A stretch of DNA of 64,000 bases from contig UBZT01000003.1 in NCBI GenBank assembly GCA_900470155.1, positions 248,001-312,000 on the forward strand, written 5' to 3'. The first letter of the stretch is position 1; the number at the start of each line of letters is the position of its first letter. A program made the translations under genes and the position numbers. The notes below the pieces were generated by a model that saw only the letters and a program-made list of their open reading frames with translations, did not search any database and had not been told where the DNA came from. This document shows, piece after piece, positions 10,581 through 20,337 of the stretch. This stretch comes from Hyphomicrobiales bacterium (GTDB lineage: Bacteria > Pseudomonadota > Alphaproteobacteria > Rhizobiales > Rhizobiaceae).

Positions 10581-10643
10581 GGCGTCTTTAATCGTTCGGC
10601 CATGGCTGGAGCATCTATGCGAAATCGTCGGGAAAGGAGCCGA

Positions 10644-11702
10644 TCAATGACTGGGGGTGGCAAAACCGATCTGCGGCGGCATGAGCAATTGCATGTCGCT
10701 CGCCTGTTCATCGGCGATGCGACGGATCAAAAGGCGCCCCAGCTGTTCGCCGGCTGCCGTCAGATCCTCGTAGATCGTTTCCACGCCGGGCTGGATGTCG
10801 GAAAGCAGGCGCGAGGTCTGCTTGGCGACGATGTCATACTGATTGCCAAGTGCCCAACCGGATTCACCGAGCCCGGTGATGGACGCCATGGCAGACACTT
10901 CGCCGGGACAGATCAGCCCGTCAGGCGGCGCTGGCTGAAGCGCGCGAAGGCGGAAGAAGTCGCGCACTTCTCCTGCGGCGGAATCGAGCGTGACGGTTTC
11001 CGGAAGTTCATGCGCAATGCCCGCTTCGCGAACGGCGGTCATGAATCCATGCAACATATGCTGGCTGAAGGTGAGCCGGCGCGAGGGCAGGATGATCGTG
11101 AGCTTTTGCCGGCCCTTGGCGATCAATCGACGCGCCGCCTCGTAGGCGAAGGCATAGTTGTCGTAGTCGACATAAGGATGCGGCGTGGAAAACTCTGTGC
11201 GTCCATGGCTGACAAAAGGATAGTTGGATTCAATCAGCAGACGGACGCGTGCGTCGAGCGGTTCTGTGCGGGTAAAGATCAACCCATCGGCGAGGTTGTT
11301 GCGGACAATGTATTCGACAGCCTCGATGTTCGAGGTGTCGACAAAATTGGGCATGACGATCAGGTGATAGGCAGTGCCTTGCAAGGCCTTGGTCAGGCCG
11401 TAAAGCAGCGAGGTGCCGAAGCCGAGGATTTCTTCATGCGGGTCGAGCAGGACGCCGATCACATTGGTACGTCCCGTCTTCAGGCGCTGGGCGGCCCGAT
11501 CCGGAGAATAGCCGATGCTGATCGCCGTTTCGCGCACACGCTTACGGGTCTCGTGGTTGATCAAAGGGTCGTCGGCCAGCGCCCGCGAAATCGTGGTCAC
11601 CGCAAGGCCGGTGAGCTCGGCAATCGTTCGAAGCGTCGGCTTTCCCGACCTTTTTCGAGTCGTGGTTTGCTTGCTCGGCGAGGGGATTTGTTCTTTCGGC
11701 AC
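10644..11702 (-). CDS. LacI-family regulator of the divergent sugar transporter
   Basis: A 352-residue LacI-family repressor. A basic 20-residue tail precedes the HTH (PTLRTIAELTGLAVTTISRA), followed by hinge and sensor domain (NVIGVLLDPHEEILGFGTSL). It starts at GTG 11700-11702 and is transcribed away from the sugar ABC operon, an arrangement like AglR and the agl alpha-glucoside genes of rhizobia. Two AACGTT-centred candidate operators lie in the intergenic region, one over the putative promoter of the transport operon. The ligand is probably the transported sugar or its first product. Confidence 0.9.
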   Translation of the reverse strand: MPKEQIPSPSKQTTTRKRSGKPTLRTIAELTGLAVTTISRALADDPLINHETRKRVRETAISIGYSPDRAAQRLKTGRTNVIGVLLDPHEEILGFGTSLLYGLTKALQGTAYHLIVMPNFVDTSNIEAVEYIVRNNLADGLIFTRTEPLDARVRLLIESNYPFVSHGRTEFSTPHPYVDYDNYAFAYEAARRLIAKGRQKLTIILPSRRLTFSQHMLHGFMTAVREAGIAHELPETVTLDSAAGEVRDFFRLRALQPAPPDGLICPGEVSAMASITGLGESGWALGNQYDIVAKQTSRLLSDIQPGVETIYEDLTAAGEQLGRLLIRRIADEQASDMQLLMPPQIGFATPSH

Positions 11703-11778
11703 GCGGTTACTGCTTTTGGTGTGAAATCTGACGCGAAGATAGCGCGACGGAAGTGTGCGGACAATGCTCGTACAGAAA

Positions 11779-11796
11779 ATTTAAAACGTTTCCAAT
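11779..11796. promoter_or_regulatory. Candidate LacI-family operator (regulator side)
   Basis: ATTTAAAACGTTTCCAAT has an AAACGTTT palindromic core and lies about 77 bp upstream of the regulator start. It resembles the site at 11899-11917 read on the other strand (shared TTTAAAACGTT). It fits autoregulation of the divergent lacI-type gene. Confidence 0.5.
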
Positions 11797-11885
11797 TCAG
11801 GGCGCTGATGGAATAGGGCGCAAAAATGCTGCGTTGCCGCAATTTTGGTTCGTTTATACAGTGAATTTTGAGCCGGCTCTGTATC

Positions 11886-11915
11886 TTGACTCAACTGGAT
11901 TTGTAACGTTTTAAA
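11886..11915 (+). promoter_or_regulatory. Candidate promoter of the sugar-transport operon
   Basis: TTGACT (11886-11891) lies 17-18 bp before a TTTTAA/TTTAAA element at 11909-11915. The predicted -10 lies inside the candidate operator at 11899-11917, so repressor binding would block polymerase directly. Confidence 0.45.
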
Positions 11916-11917
11916 TT
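11899..11917. promoter_or_regulatory. Candidate LacI-family operator (transport side)
   Basis: ATTTGTAACGTTTTAAATT is built around AACGTT and mirrors the site at 11779-11796. It overlaps the predicted -10 element of the transport operon and lies about 110 bp upstream of the binding-protein start codon. Confidence 0.55.
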
Positions 11918-12027
11918 GGGTATCGGCAGTATGCCGTGGGAGGAGTTGCCAACTGTCCGCTTGGGCAGGCGGTTTGGGCACGCGGGGTAGTTGCCCCGCA
12001 ATGTTGACTTGCAAACGGGAGGATACG

Positions 12028-13278
12028 ATGCGCAAGTTTTTGATGACGACGGCAGCGATGGCACTGGCATTGGGAGTGACGCAAGGGGTGGCTCGCGCTG
12101 CCGAAGGCGTCGAGGTGCTGCATTGGTGGACATCGGGCGGCGAGGCTGCGGCACTCGACGTTCTGAAAAAGGATCTGGAAGGCAAGGGGATCGGCTGGAC
12201 CGATATGCCGGTCGCCGGCGGCGGCGGTACCGAGGCGATGACCGTATTGCGTGCCCGTGTGACGGCCGGCAATGCGCCGACCGCCGTGCAGATGCTTGGA
12301 TTCGATATTCTCGACTGGGCCAAGGAAGGCGCACTCGGCAATCTCGATGACATCGCCTCCAAGGAAGGCTGGGACAAGGTCATCCCGACGGCACTCCAGC
12401 AGTTCTCGAAATATGATGGCCATTGGATCGCTGCACCGGTCAACGTACACTCGACCAACTGGGTCTGGATCAACAAGGCAGCGCTCGACAAGGCTGGCGG
12501 CAAGGAGCCTGCCAACTGGGACGAGCTTGTCGCGCTTCTCGACAAGTTCAAGGAACAGGGCATTACCCCGGTCGCCCATGGTGGCCAGCCCTGGCAGGAT
12601 GCGACGATCTTCGATGCTGTCGTGCTCTCGCTTGGTAACGATTTCTACAAGCAGGCCTTCATCGATCTCGACCCGGCAGCGCTCGGTGGAGACAAGATGA
12701 AGGAAGCCTTCGATCGCATGACGAAGTTGCGTTCCTACGTGGATGACAATTTCTCGGGCCGTGACTGGAACCTCGCTTCCGCCATGGTCATCGAGAACAA
12801 GGCTGGGCTGCAGTTCATGGGTGACTGGGCCAAGGGCGAATTCATCAAAGCGAACAAGAAGCCGGGTACCGATTTCGTCTGCATGCGTTTCCCCGGCACC
12901 CAGGGCATGGTGACCTTCAACTCCGACCAGTTCGCGATGTTCAAGGTTGCTGAAGCCAAGATCCCGTCGCAGCTCGAAATGGCAACCGCCATCGAAAGCC
13001 CGGCTTTCCAGTCTGCGTTCAACGTGGTCAAGGGATCTGCGCCGGCGCGCACCGATGTGTCTGACGAGGCCTTTGATGATTGCGGCAAGAAGGCAATCAA
13101 GGATCTTGCCGAGGCAAACACGGCCGGTACGCTGTATGGCTCCATGGCACACGGTCATGCGAACCCGGCATCGGTTAAGAACGCGATCTATGACGTGGTG
13201 ACCCGTCAGTTCAACGGCGAGCTTTCCTCAGAGGATGCCGTCAAGGAACTTGTCTCTGCAGTCGAGGCTGCGAAGTAA
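12028..13278 (+). CDS. CUT1 sugar ABC transporter substrate-binding protein (glucose-type)
   Basis: A 416-residue periplasmic binding protein with a signal peptide ([20 protein letters not shown] to about ARA-AEG). The mature start [19 protein letters not shown] and the [16 protein letters not shown] block resemble the glucose/mannose-type GtsA group. The ATG at 12028 follows CGGGAGGATACG. It is the first gene of the transport operon and is followed by a stable hairpin, consistent with higher expression than the permeases. A hexose or related sugar is the best guess; oligosaccharides or polyols remain possible. Confidence 0.92.
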   Translation: MRKFLMTTAAMALALGVTQGVARAAEGVEVLHWWTSGGEAAALDVLKKDLEGKGIGWTDMPVAGGGGTEAMTVLRARVTAGNAPTAVQMLGFDILDWAKEGALGNLDDIASKEGWDKVIPTALQQFSKYDGHWIAAPVNVHSTNWVWINKAALDKAGGKEPANWDELVALLDKFKEQGITPVAHGGQPWQDATIFDAVVLSLGNDFYKQAFIDLDPAALGGDKMKEAFDRMTKLRSYVDDNFSGRDWNLASAMVIENKAGLQFMGDWAKGEFIKANKKPGTDFVCMRFPGTQGMVTFNSDQFAMFKVAEAKIPSQLEMATAIESPAFQSAFNVVKGSAPARTDVSDEAFDDCGKKAIKDLAEANTAGTLYGSMAHGHANPASVKNAIYDVVTRQFNGELSSEDAVKELVSAVEAAK

Positions 13279-13294
13279 GCAGGCAGACAAACGT

Positions 13295-13317
13295 CGTGGG
13301 AGGTAAATCCTCCCACG
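13295..13317 (+). terminator. Attenuating hairpin after the sugar-binding protein gene
   Basis: CGTGGGAGG (13295-13303) pairs perfectly with CCTCCCACG (13309-13317) around a 5-nt loop, 16 bp after the stop codon. There is no U-run, so it probably stabilises the upstream mRNA or attenuates read-through into the permease genes rather than ending transcription. Confidence 0.55.
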
Positions 13318-13461
13318 GCAGTTTCAAGCAACAAAATCTCAACGGAATGGTGACGGTCGGCACATTTGCCGACGCAGCGATCCTGTCTATCTGCGGATCG
13401 ACAATGCGCGGATCTGGGATCTGCCGTCTCACTGATTGAATCAATAAGGGTGGATAGATCG

Positions 13462-14340
13462 ATGCAAGGTCGTGACAGACTTCAGGAGTTTTTGCCCAAG
13501 CTTGTCCTGGCGCCGAGCTTCGTTGTCATCGTTATCTTCGTATATGGGTTCATCGCCTATACGGGTTTCCTGTCGCTGACGGACAGCAAGATGCTGCCGT
13601 CCTACAATTTCGTCGGCTTGAGCAATTATTCCAAGCTTTGGGCTTTGCCCCACTGGTGGCGGTCGATTTCCAATCTGGCAATCTTCGCCTCACTCTACAT
13701 ACTGATCTGCTCGGTGCTGGGACTGTTTCTGGCGATCCTGCTGGACCAGAAAATCAGGGGTGAGGGGTTTTTGCGGCCTATCTATCTCTATCCGATGGCG
13801 CTGTCCTTCATCGTCACGGGCACGGCGTGGAAATGGTTCCTCGATCCGGGCATTGGCCTGCAAAACACCATGCATCTCTGGGGCTGGGAGAGTTTCTCGT
13901 TCACCTGGATCAAGGACAATACGATGGCGATCTACTGCGTCGTCATCGCCGCTGTCTGGCAATCGTCGGGGTTTGTCATGGCCATGTTTCTGGCCGGCCT
14001 GCGTGGCGTCGACAACGAGATGATCAAGGCCGCACAGATGGATGGCGCCTCGACCTTCACCATCTATCGGCGCATCATCATTCCCCTGATGCGTCCGGTC
14101 TTCCTGTCGGCTTTCGTCGTGCTCGCCCATCTGGCCATCAAGGCCTATGACCTTGTCATTGCCCTGACGGGCGGCGGCCCGGGACAGGCGACACAGCTAC
14201 CGGCGACCTTCATGTATTCCTACACCTTCACCCGCAACCAGATGGGCATAGGCGCGTCGTCGGCGATCATCATGATGATCATGATCTTCTCGATCATCAT
14301 CCCCTATCTTTATTCGGAAGTTCGCGGAGGTAAACGCTGA
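13462..14340 (+). CDS. Sugar ABC transporter permease (MalF/UgpA-like)
   Basis: A 292-residue inner-membrane permease of the CUT1 class with about six hydrophobic segments, beginning KLVLAPSFVVIVIFVYGFIA. The EAA loop is EMIKAAQMDGASTFTIYRRI. AAGGGTGG precedes the ATG at 13462; a longer frame from 13366 lacks such a signal and would add an unusual soluble tail. It overlaps the next permease by ATGA. Confidence 0.92.
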   Translation: MQGRDRLQEFLPKLVLAPSFVVIVIFVYGFIAYTGFLSLTDSKMLPSYNFVGLSNYSKLWALPHWWRSISNLAIFASLYILICSVLGLFLAILLDQKIRGEGFLRPIYLYPMALSFIVTGTAWKWFLDPGIGLQNTMHLWGWESFSFTWIKDNTMAIYCVVIAAVWQSSGFVMAMFLAGLRGVDNEMIKAAQMDGASTFTIYRRIIIPLMRPVFLSAFVVLAHLAIKAYDLVIALTGGGPGQATQLPATFMYSYTFTRNQMGIGASSAIIMMIMIFSIIIPYLYSEVRGGKR

Positions 14341-15224
14341 TGAGCGGCACAGCAAACCCCCAAAATGCAATCTCGCATGGTCTGCTCACCAGAGCGCTGA
14401 TCTACACGGCCCTGATCATTTTTGCGATCTACTATCTGCTTCCCCTCTATATCATGGTGGTCAATTCGCTGAAGCCGCTGGAAGAGATCCGTCAGGGCGG
14501 GATGCTAAACCTGCCTGAAGTGTGGACGACGGAACCCTGGACCCAAGCCTGGTCTGCGGCGCAGATAGGCGTCTCGCCCACCGGTCTGAAGCCCTACTTC
14601 ATCAATTCCATCCTGATGGTCATCCCGGCGGTTGCCATTTCGACCATCGTCGGCGCGCTGAATGGTTACGTGCTGACCAAGTGGCAGTTCCGTGGATCAA
14701 ACATCTTCTTCGGCATGCTGCTTCTGTCCTGTTTCATCCCGTTCCAGATCGTGCTGATACCGATGGCCCGCATTCTCGGCATGCTCGGACTGGCGGGTTC
14801 CATCTGGGGTCTGATCCTCGTCCATGTGATCTACGGTCTCGGTTTCACGACGCTCTATTTTCGCAATTACTATGAGGCGTTCCCGACCGAGTTGGTGCGT
14901 GCCGCACAAATCGATGGGGCGAGTTTTTTCCAGATCTTCCGGCGGATCCTGCTACCGTCTTCGGCACCGATCATCGTTGTGTCGGTCATCTGGCAATTCA
15001 CCAATATCTGGAACGACTTCCTGTTCGGTGCTTCGTTTTCCGGTGCAGGCTCGACGCCGATGACGGTGGCACTCAACAATCTCGTTTCCTCCTCCACCGG
15101 TGTCAAAGAATACAACGTGCATTTCGCGGGCGCCATCCTCGCCGCCCTGCCAACCCTGATCGTCTACATCGTCTCTGGTCGCTACTTCGTGCGCGGCCTG
15201 ATGTCCGGTGCTGTGAAAGGATAA
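14340..15224 (+). CDS. Sugar ABC transporter permease (MalG/UgpE-like)
   Basis: A 294-residue second permease of the same importer. About six membrane segments are visible, from LIYTALIIFAIYYLLPLYIM onward. The EAA loop reads ELVRAAQIDGASFFQIFRRI, matching its partner. The start overlaps the preceding stop. It forms the heterodimeric channel with the 13462-14340 product. Confidence 0.92.
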   Translation: MSGTANPQNAISHGLLTRALIYTALIIFAIYYLLPLYIMVVNSLKPLEEIRQGGMLNLPEVWTTEPWTQAWSAAQIGVSPTGLKPYFINSILMVIPAVAISTIVGALNGYVLTKWQFRGSNIFFGMLLLSCFIPFQIVLIPMARILGMLGLAGSIWGLILVHVIYGLGFTTLYFRNYYEAFPTELVRAAQIDGASFFQIFRRILLPSSAPIIVVSVIWQFTNIWNDFLFGASFSGAGSTPMTVALNNLVSSSTGVKEYNVHFAGAILAALPTLIVYIVSGRYFVRGLMSGAVKG

Positions 15225-15228
15225 AATC

Positions 15229-16344
15229 ATGTCATTCCTGAAAATATCCCATCTGCGCAAATCCTACGGCGCGCTGGAGATTCTGAAGGACATCAATATC
15301 GAGATTGAGGAAGGTGGCTTCTTGGTGCTCGTCGGCCCGTCCGGGTGCGGCAAGTCTACGCTTCTGAATACCATTGCCGGATTGGAGCCGATCAGCTCCG
15401 GCGAGATTGCTATCAATGGCCGCAATGTCGCAGATCTTCCGCCTTCTCAGCGCGACATCGCTATGGTTTTCCAGTCCTACGCGCTCTATCCGAACATGAC
15501 GGTGGCCGGCAACATCGCGTTTGGCATGGAAATCCGCAAGGTGCCGAAGGACGAGCGCGACAAGGCGATCAAGGAAGTCTCGGACATTCTCCAGATCGGT
15601 CATCTCCTCGATCGCAAGCCAAGCCAGCTGTCCGGCGGCCAGCGTCAGCGTGTCGCCATGGGCCGTGCTCTGGTGCGCAACCCGCAAGTCTTCCTTTTCG
15701 ACGAGCCGCTGTCCAACCTCGATGCCAAGCTGCGTGTCGACATGCGAACCGAAATCAAGCGTCTGCACCAACGCTTGAAGACGACGATCGTCTATGTGAC
15801 GCATGACCAAATCGAAGCGATGACGCTGGCGTCGAAGATCGCGGTTCTGAAGGACGGCGTGCTGCAGCAGTTCGGCTCGCCGGCGGAGATCTATAACAAT
15901 CCTGCCAATATGTTCGTCGCCGATTTCATGGGCTCGCCGGCGATGAACCTTCTGGCGTGTACGCTGGAAAAAGACGCGGCCGGTCTTTCGGTTTCGCTTG
16001 CCCGTCCCAATGGTGATCCGATCCGACTTCCTGTCGCCAAGGGCCGTGAACAGCTCGAGGCCCATGCCGGCCAGCAGATCATCTTCGGAATCCGACCTGA
16101 AGCGCTGACCGATCCAGATGGCGCCGACCGCAATGCCAAGGCGTTGGCCGAAGGGGAATGCCTGATCGAGGTGGTCGAGCCGGCGGGGTCAGACACATTT
16201 GCTGTCACCAAACTTGGCGGCAAGGAAGTGGTTGCCCGCCTCCGCGCCGATGCCAGTATTCATGCCGGGCAGATGGCAAGGCTTGCGTTCAACCTCGACA
16301 AGGCTGTGTTCTTCGATCCGAAGACACAATTGCGGATCGCGTGA
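15229..16344 (+). CDS. Sugar ABC transporter ATP-binding protein (MsmK/UgpC-like)
   Basis: A 371-residue ATPase with Walker A GPSGCGKST, Q-loop MVFQSYALYPNMTV, signature LSGGQRQRVAMGRAL, Walker B VFLFDEPLSNLD and H-loop VTHDQ. A C-terminal OB-type regulatory domain follows (MGSPAMNLL to the end), as in the MalK/UgpC group. It lies 4 bp after the permease gene and powers the importer. Confidence 0.94.
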   Translation: MSFLKISHLRKSYGALEILKDINIEIEEGGFLVLVGPSGCGKSTLLNTIAGLEPISSGEIAINGRNVADLPPSQRDIAMVFQSYALYPNMTVAGNIAFGMEIRKVPKDERDKAIKEVSDILQIGHLLDRKPSQLSGGQRQRVAMGRALVRNPQVFLFDEPLSNLDAKLRVDMRTEIKRLHQRLKTTIVYVTHDQIEAMTLASKIAVLKDGVLQQFGSPAEIYNNPANMFVADFMGSPAMNLLACTLEKDAAGLSVSLARPNGDPIRLPVAKGREQLEAHAGQQIIFGIRPEALTDPDGADRNAKALAEGECLIEVVEPAGSDTFAVTKLGGKEVVARLRADASIHAGQMARLAFNLDKAVFFDPKTQLRIA

Positions 16345-16364
16345 TCGAGGGCAGGCGTGTTGAA

Positions 16365-17873
16365 ATGACAAAGTCACCTGACATCGTGATCATCGGCTCT
16401 GGCATTGGTGGTGCGACGATAGCGGCCGGATTGGCAGCAACCGGAGCGGAAATCCTGATCCTGGAGGCCGGCGATCATCTGCCGGACCGCCCGGAAAACC
16501 GAAACCCGCGAGCCATCTTCCAACGTGGTCACTTTCGACCGAAGGAGATGTGGTACGAGCATGGCGGCTCCGCATTTAATCCGGGCAACTATTATTATGT
16601 GGGCGGCAATTCGAAGTTCTATGGCGCTGTGCTGGTGCGCTATCGTCGGGAAGACTTCGCCGAGATGCAGCATCGTGAAGGCGTTTCGCCAGCATGGCCT
16701 TTTGCTTATGAGGAACTCGAACCCTGGTATAGCCGCGCCGAAAAGCTTTTCCAGGTGCGCGGTGACGATAGCCAGGACCCAACGGAGCCCAGACATTCGG
16801 AGCCCTACGCTTTTGCGCCGGTTCCCGACGAACCGGCAATCGCCAAGGTTCGGGCTCGTCTTACCGCGGCCGGGATGCACCCATTTTCCCTGCCGCTCGC
16901 AATCGACATCGACAGATGGTTGAGAAAGGCTCGCACGCCATGGGACGCGCATCCCAACGCCGACGATGGAAAGTTGGATGCGGAGACAGCGCCATTGGCG
17001 AAGGCCCTGCAGCATGCAAATGTCAGGCTTCAGACGAATTCGCCTGTGGTTCGCCTTGAGGCCGCAGCGGATGGCAAGACCATCCACACCGTCCACTACA
17101 GGCAAAACGGAGAGGTAAGATCGGTCTCGCCAAAACTCGTGATCCTGGCAGCAGGCGCTGTGCAATCCGCAGTCCTGCTTTTGCGTTCGGCCGATGCGCG
17201 TTTTCCGAAAGGCCTGGCCAACAGTTCGGATCAGGTCGGTCGCAATTTCATGAACCACAATTCCAGCGCCGTGCTGGCAATCTCGCCGTCGTTTCGCAAC
17301 GATTCCGTCTATCAGAAGACGCTCGGCTTTAACGACTTCTATCTGTCCGATGGCAATGGCGGGCCGCCGCTTGGCAATATCCAGCTGCTTGGTCGAATTT
17401 CCGGTGCAATTCTGAAGGCAAATCTGCCGCAGGTGCCCGAGTGGCTCCTCAACCAGATCTCAGCCCATGCCGTTGATTTCTACGCGATGAGCGAGGACGT
17501 GCCGCATCCGGAAAGCCGCGTCATGGTGGACGGCGAGCGGATCATCCTGAAATGGCACCGGACCAATTGGGACGCGCATCTCGATCTCGTCAAGAAGCTG
17601 AAGTCTGTGCTGAATAAAGCGGGCTTCCCGATCGTGTTGTCGCGGCCCTTTGACAAGCGAACGCCCTCGCATCAATGCGGCACGGTCCGGATTGGCAAGG
17701 ATCCTGCAACGTCACCGCTTGATGTGTATTGCCGCGCGTTCGACCATGCAAACCTGTTTGTCGTAGATGCGAGCCTGCTGCCGACGTCAGCTGCTGTCAA
17801 TCCAGCGCTCACCGTTGCCGCCCAGGCACTGCGTGTGGCGGATCATATTGCCTCGAAGGATTTTGCATCATGA
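16365..17873 (+). CDS. GMC-family FAD oxidoreductase (first copy)
   Basis: A 502-residue flavoprotein. The dinucleotide-binding motif is IVIIGSGIGGATIAAGLAATG and the second FAD signature is VILAAGAVQSAVLLL. The C-terminal active-site block has THQ-like SHQCGTVRIG and AVNPALTVAAQALRVADHI, giving the His/Asn pair of GMC enzymes. GMC members of this length oxidise sugar or polyol hydroxyls. The ATG at 16365 starts directly at the FAD domain; an in-frame extension upstream overlaps the ATPase gene and is rejected. The end overlaps the SDR start. Confidence 0.88.
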   Translation: MTKSPDIVIIGSGIGGATIAAGLAATGAEILILEAGDHLPDRPENRNPRAIFQRGHFRPKEMWYEHGGSAFNPGNYYYVGGNSKFYGAVLVRYRREDFAEMQHREGVSPAWPFAYEELEPWYSRAEKLFQVRGDDSQDPTEPRHSEPYAFAPVPDEPAIAKVRARLTAAGMHPFSLPLAIDIDRWLRKARTPWDAHPNADDGKLDAETAPLAKALQHANVRLQTNSPVVRLEAAADGKTIHTVHYRQNGEVRSVSPKLVILAAGAVQSAVLLLRSADARFPKGLANSSDQVGRNFMNHNSSAVLAISPSFRNDSVYQKTLGFNDFYLSDGNGGPPLGNIQLLGRISGAILKANLPQVPEWLLNQISAHAVDFYAMSEDVPHPESRVMVDGERIILKWHRTNWDAHLDLVKKLKSVLNKAGFPIVLSRPFDKRTPSHQCGTVRIGKDPATSPLDVYCRAFDHANLFVVDASLLPTSAAVNPALTVAAQALRVADHIASKDFAS

Positions 17874-18649
17874 CCGATCAAACGAAAAGACCGGTGGCTG
17901 TGGTGACCGGTGGTCGCCGGGGTATCGGCCTTGGGATCGCAACCGCGTTGGCCAAAGCCGGTTACGACCTGGCAATCACTGGGATAGGCGATGCCTCGAC
18001 GGCACAGGAGGCTCTGTCTTTCCTGGCTTCGCTCGGCGGGGATACCATCTATGTCCATGGTGACGTGGCCGATGTCGATGGCCATCAGGCAACGGTAAAG
18101 ACGGTCATCGAGCGGTTCGGCAAGATTGATTGCCTGGTCAACAATGCCGGTATGGCTTCGGTGGTGCGTGGCGATTTTCTGGCGCTTGAGCCTGCGAATT
18201 TCGACACGATCATGGATACCAATCTGAGAGGCACCGTATTCTTCACCCAGTCTGTCGTGAAAGCGATGTTGACGGTGGCCGAGCCGCAGCACGCAAGGTC
18301 GATCATCAACATCACGTCGGTGTCGGCCCAGGCGAGCTCCCCCGAACGCCTTGATTATTGCATCAGCAAGGCGGGGCTTGCCGCCTTCTCGCAGGGGCTT
18401 GCCTTGCGGCTTGCTCAATCGGGTGTCGCCGTCTTCGAAGTGCGCCCCGGGATTATTCGCACCGATATGACCGCCGCCGTGACCTCAAAATACGACGCCT
18501 TGATTGACAATGGCCTGGTTCCGATGCGGCGCTGGGGTCAGGCGGAAGATATTGGCGACATCTGCGCGGCTTTGGCCTCCGGCAGTTTCGCATTTGCAAC
18601 GGGCAGCGTGATCGACGCCGATGGCGGCCTTTCGATCCCGCGTTTGTAA
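17870..18649 (+). CDS. Short-chain dehydrogenase/reductase
   Basis: A 259-residue classical SDR with cofactor motif TGGRRGIGLGIA, structural NNAG, and the catalytic Ser-Tyr-Lys set in NITSVSAQASSPERLDYCISKAG (read in two parts). The start overlaps the GMC stop in an ATGA arrangement. FabG-like SDRs in sugar operons usually reduce or oxidise a ketose, uronate or semialdehyde. With a glycerate kinase in the same run, a tartronate-semialdehyde-type or keto-sugar step is possible but unproven. Confidence 0.9.
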   Translation: MTDQTKRPVAVVTGGRRGIGLGIATALAKAGYDLAITGIGDASTAQEALSFLASLGGDTIYVHGDVADVDGHQATVKTVIERFGKIDCLVNNAGMASVVRGDFLALEPANFDTIMDTNLRGTVFFTQSVVKAMLTVAEPQHARSIINITSVSAQASSPERLDYCISKAGLAAFSQGLALRLAQSGVAVFEVRPGIIRTDMTAAVTSKYDALIDNGLVPMRRWGQAEDIGDICAALASGSFAFATGSVIDADGGLSIPRL

Positions 18650-18663
18650 TAGGACAGACCAAT

Positions 18664-20319
18664 ATGCGTTTCGATTACATCATCACAGGCGCGGGGCCGG
18701 CTGGCTGCGTGCTGGCCAATCGACTGAGCGAGGATCCCGACGTCAATGTCCTGTTGCTGGAGGCTGGCGGCGGTGACTGGAACCCTTTGTTCCACATGCC
18801 GGCGGGCTTTGCCAAGATGACCAAGGGCGTGGCGAGTTGGGGGTGGCAAACGGTGCCGCAGAAGCACATGAACGGCCGGGTACTGCGATATACCCAGGCA
18901 AAGGTCATTGGCGGCGGTTCTTCAATCAATGCCCAGCTCTACACGCGCGGCAATGCCGCAGATTATGATCTATGGGCAAGCGAAGACGGCTGCGAAGGCT
19001 GGGACTATCGCTCGATCCTGCCTTATTTCAAGCGCGCTGAGGACAACCAGCGTTTTGCCGATGACTATCATGCCTATGGCGGCCCGCTTGGCGTTTCAAT
19101 GCCGGTGTCGGCCCTGCCGATCTGCGATGCCTATATTCGGGCGGGACAGGAGCTCGGTATTCCCTACAATCATGACTTCAACGGTCGCCAACAGGCCGGT
19201 GTCGGCTTCTATCAGCTGACCCAGCGCAACCGCCGTCGCTCGTCTGCATCCCTTGCCTATCTCTCTCCGATCACAGACCGCCAGAACCTGGTGATCCGAA
19301 CCGGTGCGAGGGTGGCCCGCATCATTCTTGAGGGTAGCCGCGCCGTCGGCGTTGAGATCGTCACCCCAAAGGGTGTTGAGCTCGTCCGAGCCGAGCGCGA
19401 AGTGCTGGTCACCTCCGGAGCAATTGGTTCGCCGAAGCTGCTGCTGCAATCCGGCATCGGTCCTGCCGATCATCTGCGTGCGGTGGGTGTCGATGTCAAA
19501 CATGATCTCGTCGGCGTGGGCGGTAATCTGCAGGATCATCTTGATCTCTTTGTCATTGCCGAATGCACCGGCGATCATACCTATGATGGCGTGGCAAAAC
19601 TGCATCGCACGCTCTGGGCGGGTTTGGAATATTTGCTGTTCAGATCGGGTCCGGTTGCATCGTCACTCTTCGAGACCGGCGGCTTCTGGTACGCCGACCC
19701 GCAAGCGCGCTCGCCGGATATCCAGTTTCATCTGGGGCTGGGGTCTGGTATCGAGGCGGGCGTCGAGAAGTTGAGGAATGCGGGCGTGACGTTGAATTCG
19801 GCGTATCTGCATCCGCGATCGCGCGGCACGGTCAGGCTTTCATCCGCCGATCCGGCTTCAGCTCCCTTGATCGACCCTAATTACTGGTCTGATCCGCATG
19901 ATCGCACGATGTCGCTGGAGGGATTGCGGATTGCCCGCGAGATCTTCCAGCAGGCTGCCCTAAAACCCTATATCCTCGCCGAGCGTCTGCCCGGAGCAAA
20001 GGTTCAGACCGAGGCGGAACTGTTCGAATACGGCTGCGCGAACGCCAAGACCGACCATCATCCAGTCGGAACCTGCAAGATGGGCAGGGGGGCGGATGCG
20101 GTCGTCGGCCTTGACCTGAAGGTCCACGGGCTGGAGGGTCTCAGGGTTTGCGATAGTTCGGTCATGCCGCGCGTGCCTTCCTGCAATACCAATGCCCCGA
20201 CAATCATGGTCGGCGAAAAGGCGGCGGACATGATCCGTGATCTGCCTGCCTTGTCCCGCACGATCTTTTCCCATGAGCGCAACGACACACGTCCGCGGGC
20301 GCGGACAGAGATTAGGTGA
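18664..20319 (+). CDS. GMC-family FAD oxidoreductase (choline-dehydrogenase-like, second copy)
   Basis: A 551-residue GMC enzyme closer to choline/alcohol dehydrogenases. It has DYIITGAGPAGCVLANRLSE, the GGGSSINAQLYTRGN signature, GAIGSPKLLLQSGIGP, and the active-site His and Asn in DHHPVGTCKMG and PSCNTNAPTIMVGEKAAD. AGGACAGACC precedes the ATG. It differs clearly from the first GMC of this operon, so two separate oxidations are likely. Substrate unknown. Confidence 0.9.
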   Translation: MRFDYIITGAGPAGCVLANRLSEDPDVNVLLLEAGGGDWNPLFHMPAGFAKMTKGVASWGWQTVPQKHMNGRVLRYTQAKVIGGGSSINAQLYTRGNAADYDLWASEDGCEGWDYRSILPYFKRAEDNQRFADDYHAYGGPLGVSMPVSALPICDAYIRAGQELGIPYNHDFNGRQQAGVGFYQLTQRNRRRSSASLAYLSPITDRQNLVIRTGARVARIILEGSRAVGVEIVTPKGVELVRAEREVLVTSGAIGSPKLLLQSGIGPADHLRAVGVDVKHDLVGVGGNLQDHLDLFVIAECTGDHTYDGVAKLHRTLWAGLEYLLFRSGPVASSLFETGGFWYADPQARSPDIQFHLGLGSGIEAGVEKLRNAGVTLNSAYLHPRSRGTVRLSSADPASAPLIDPNYWSDPHDRTMSLEGLRIAREIFQQAALKPYILAERLPGAKVQTEAELFEYGCANAKTDHHPVGTCKMGRGADAVVGLDLKVHGLEGLRVCDSSVMPRVPSCNTNAPTIMVGEKAADMIRDLPALSRTIFSHERNDTRPRARTEIR

Positions 20320-20337
20320 ACAGGACATAGGACCGCG

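Larger units (their letters stand above)
11703..12027. other. Divergent control region (LacI regulator / sugar operon)
   Basis: No open frame here has coding support. The region holds two candidate LacI-type operators (11779-11796 and 11899-11917), a sigma70-like promoter toward the transport operon at 11886-11915 and a leader of roughly 110 nt. A strong Shine-Dalgarno (CGGGAGGA) precedes the binding-protein ATG. Confidence 0.6.
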
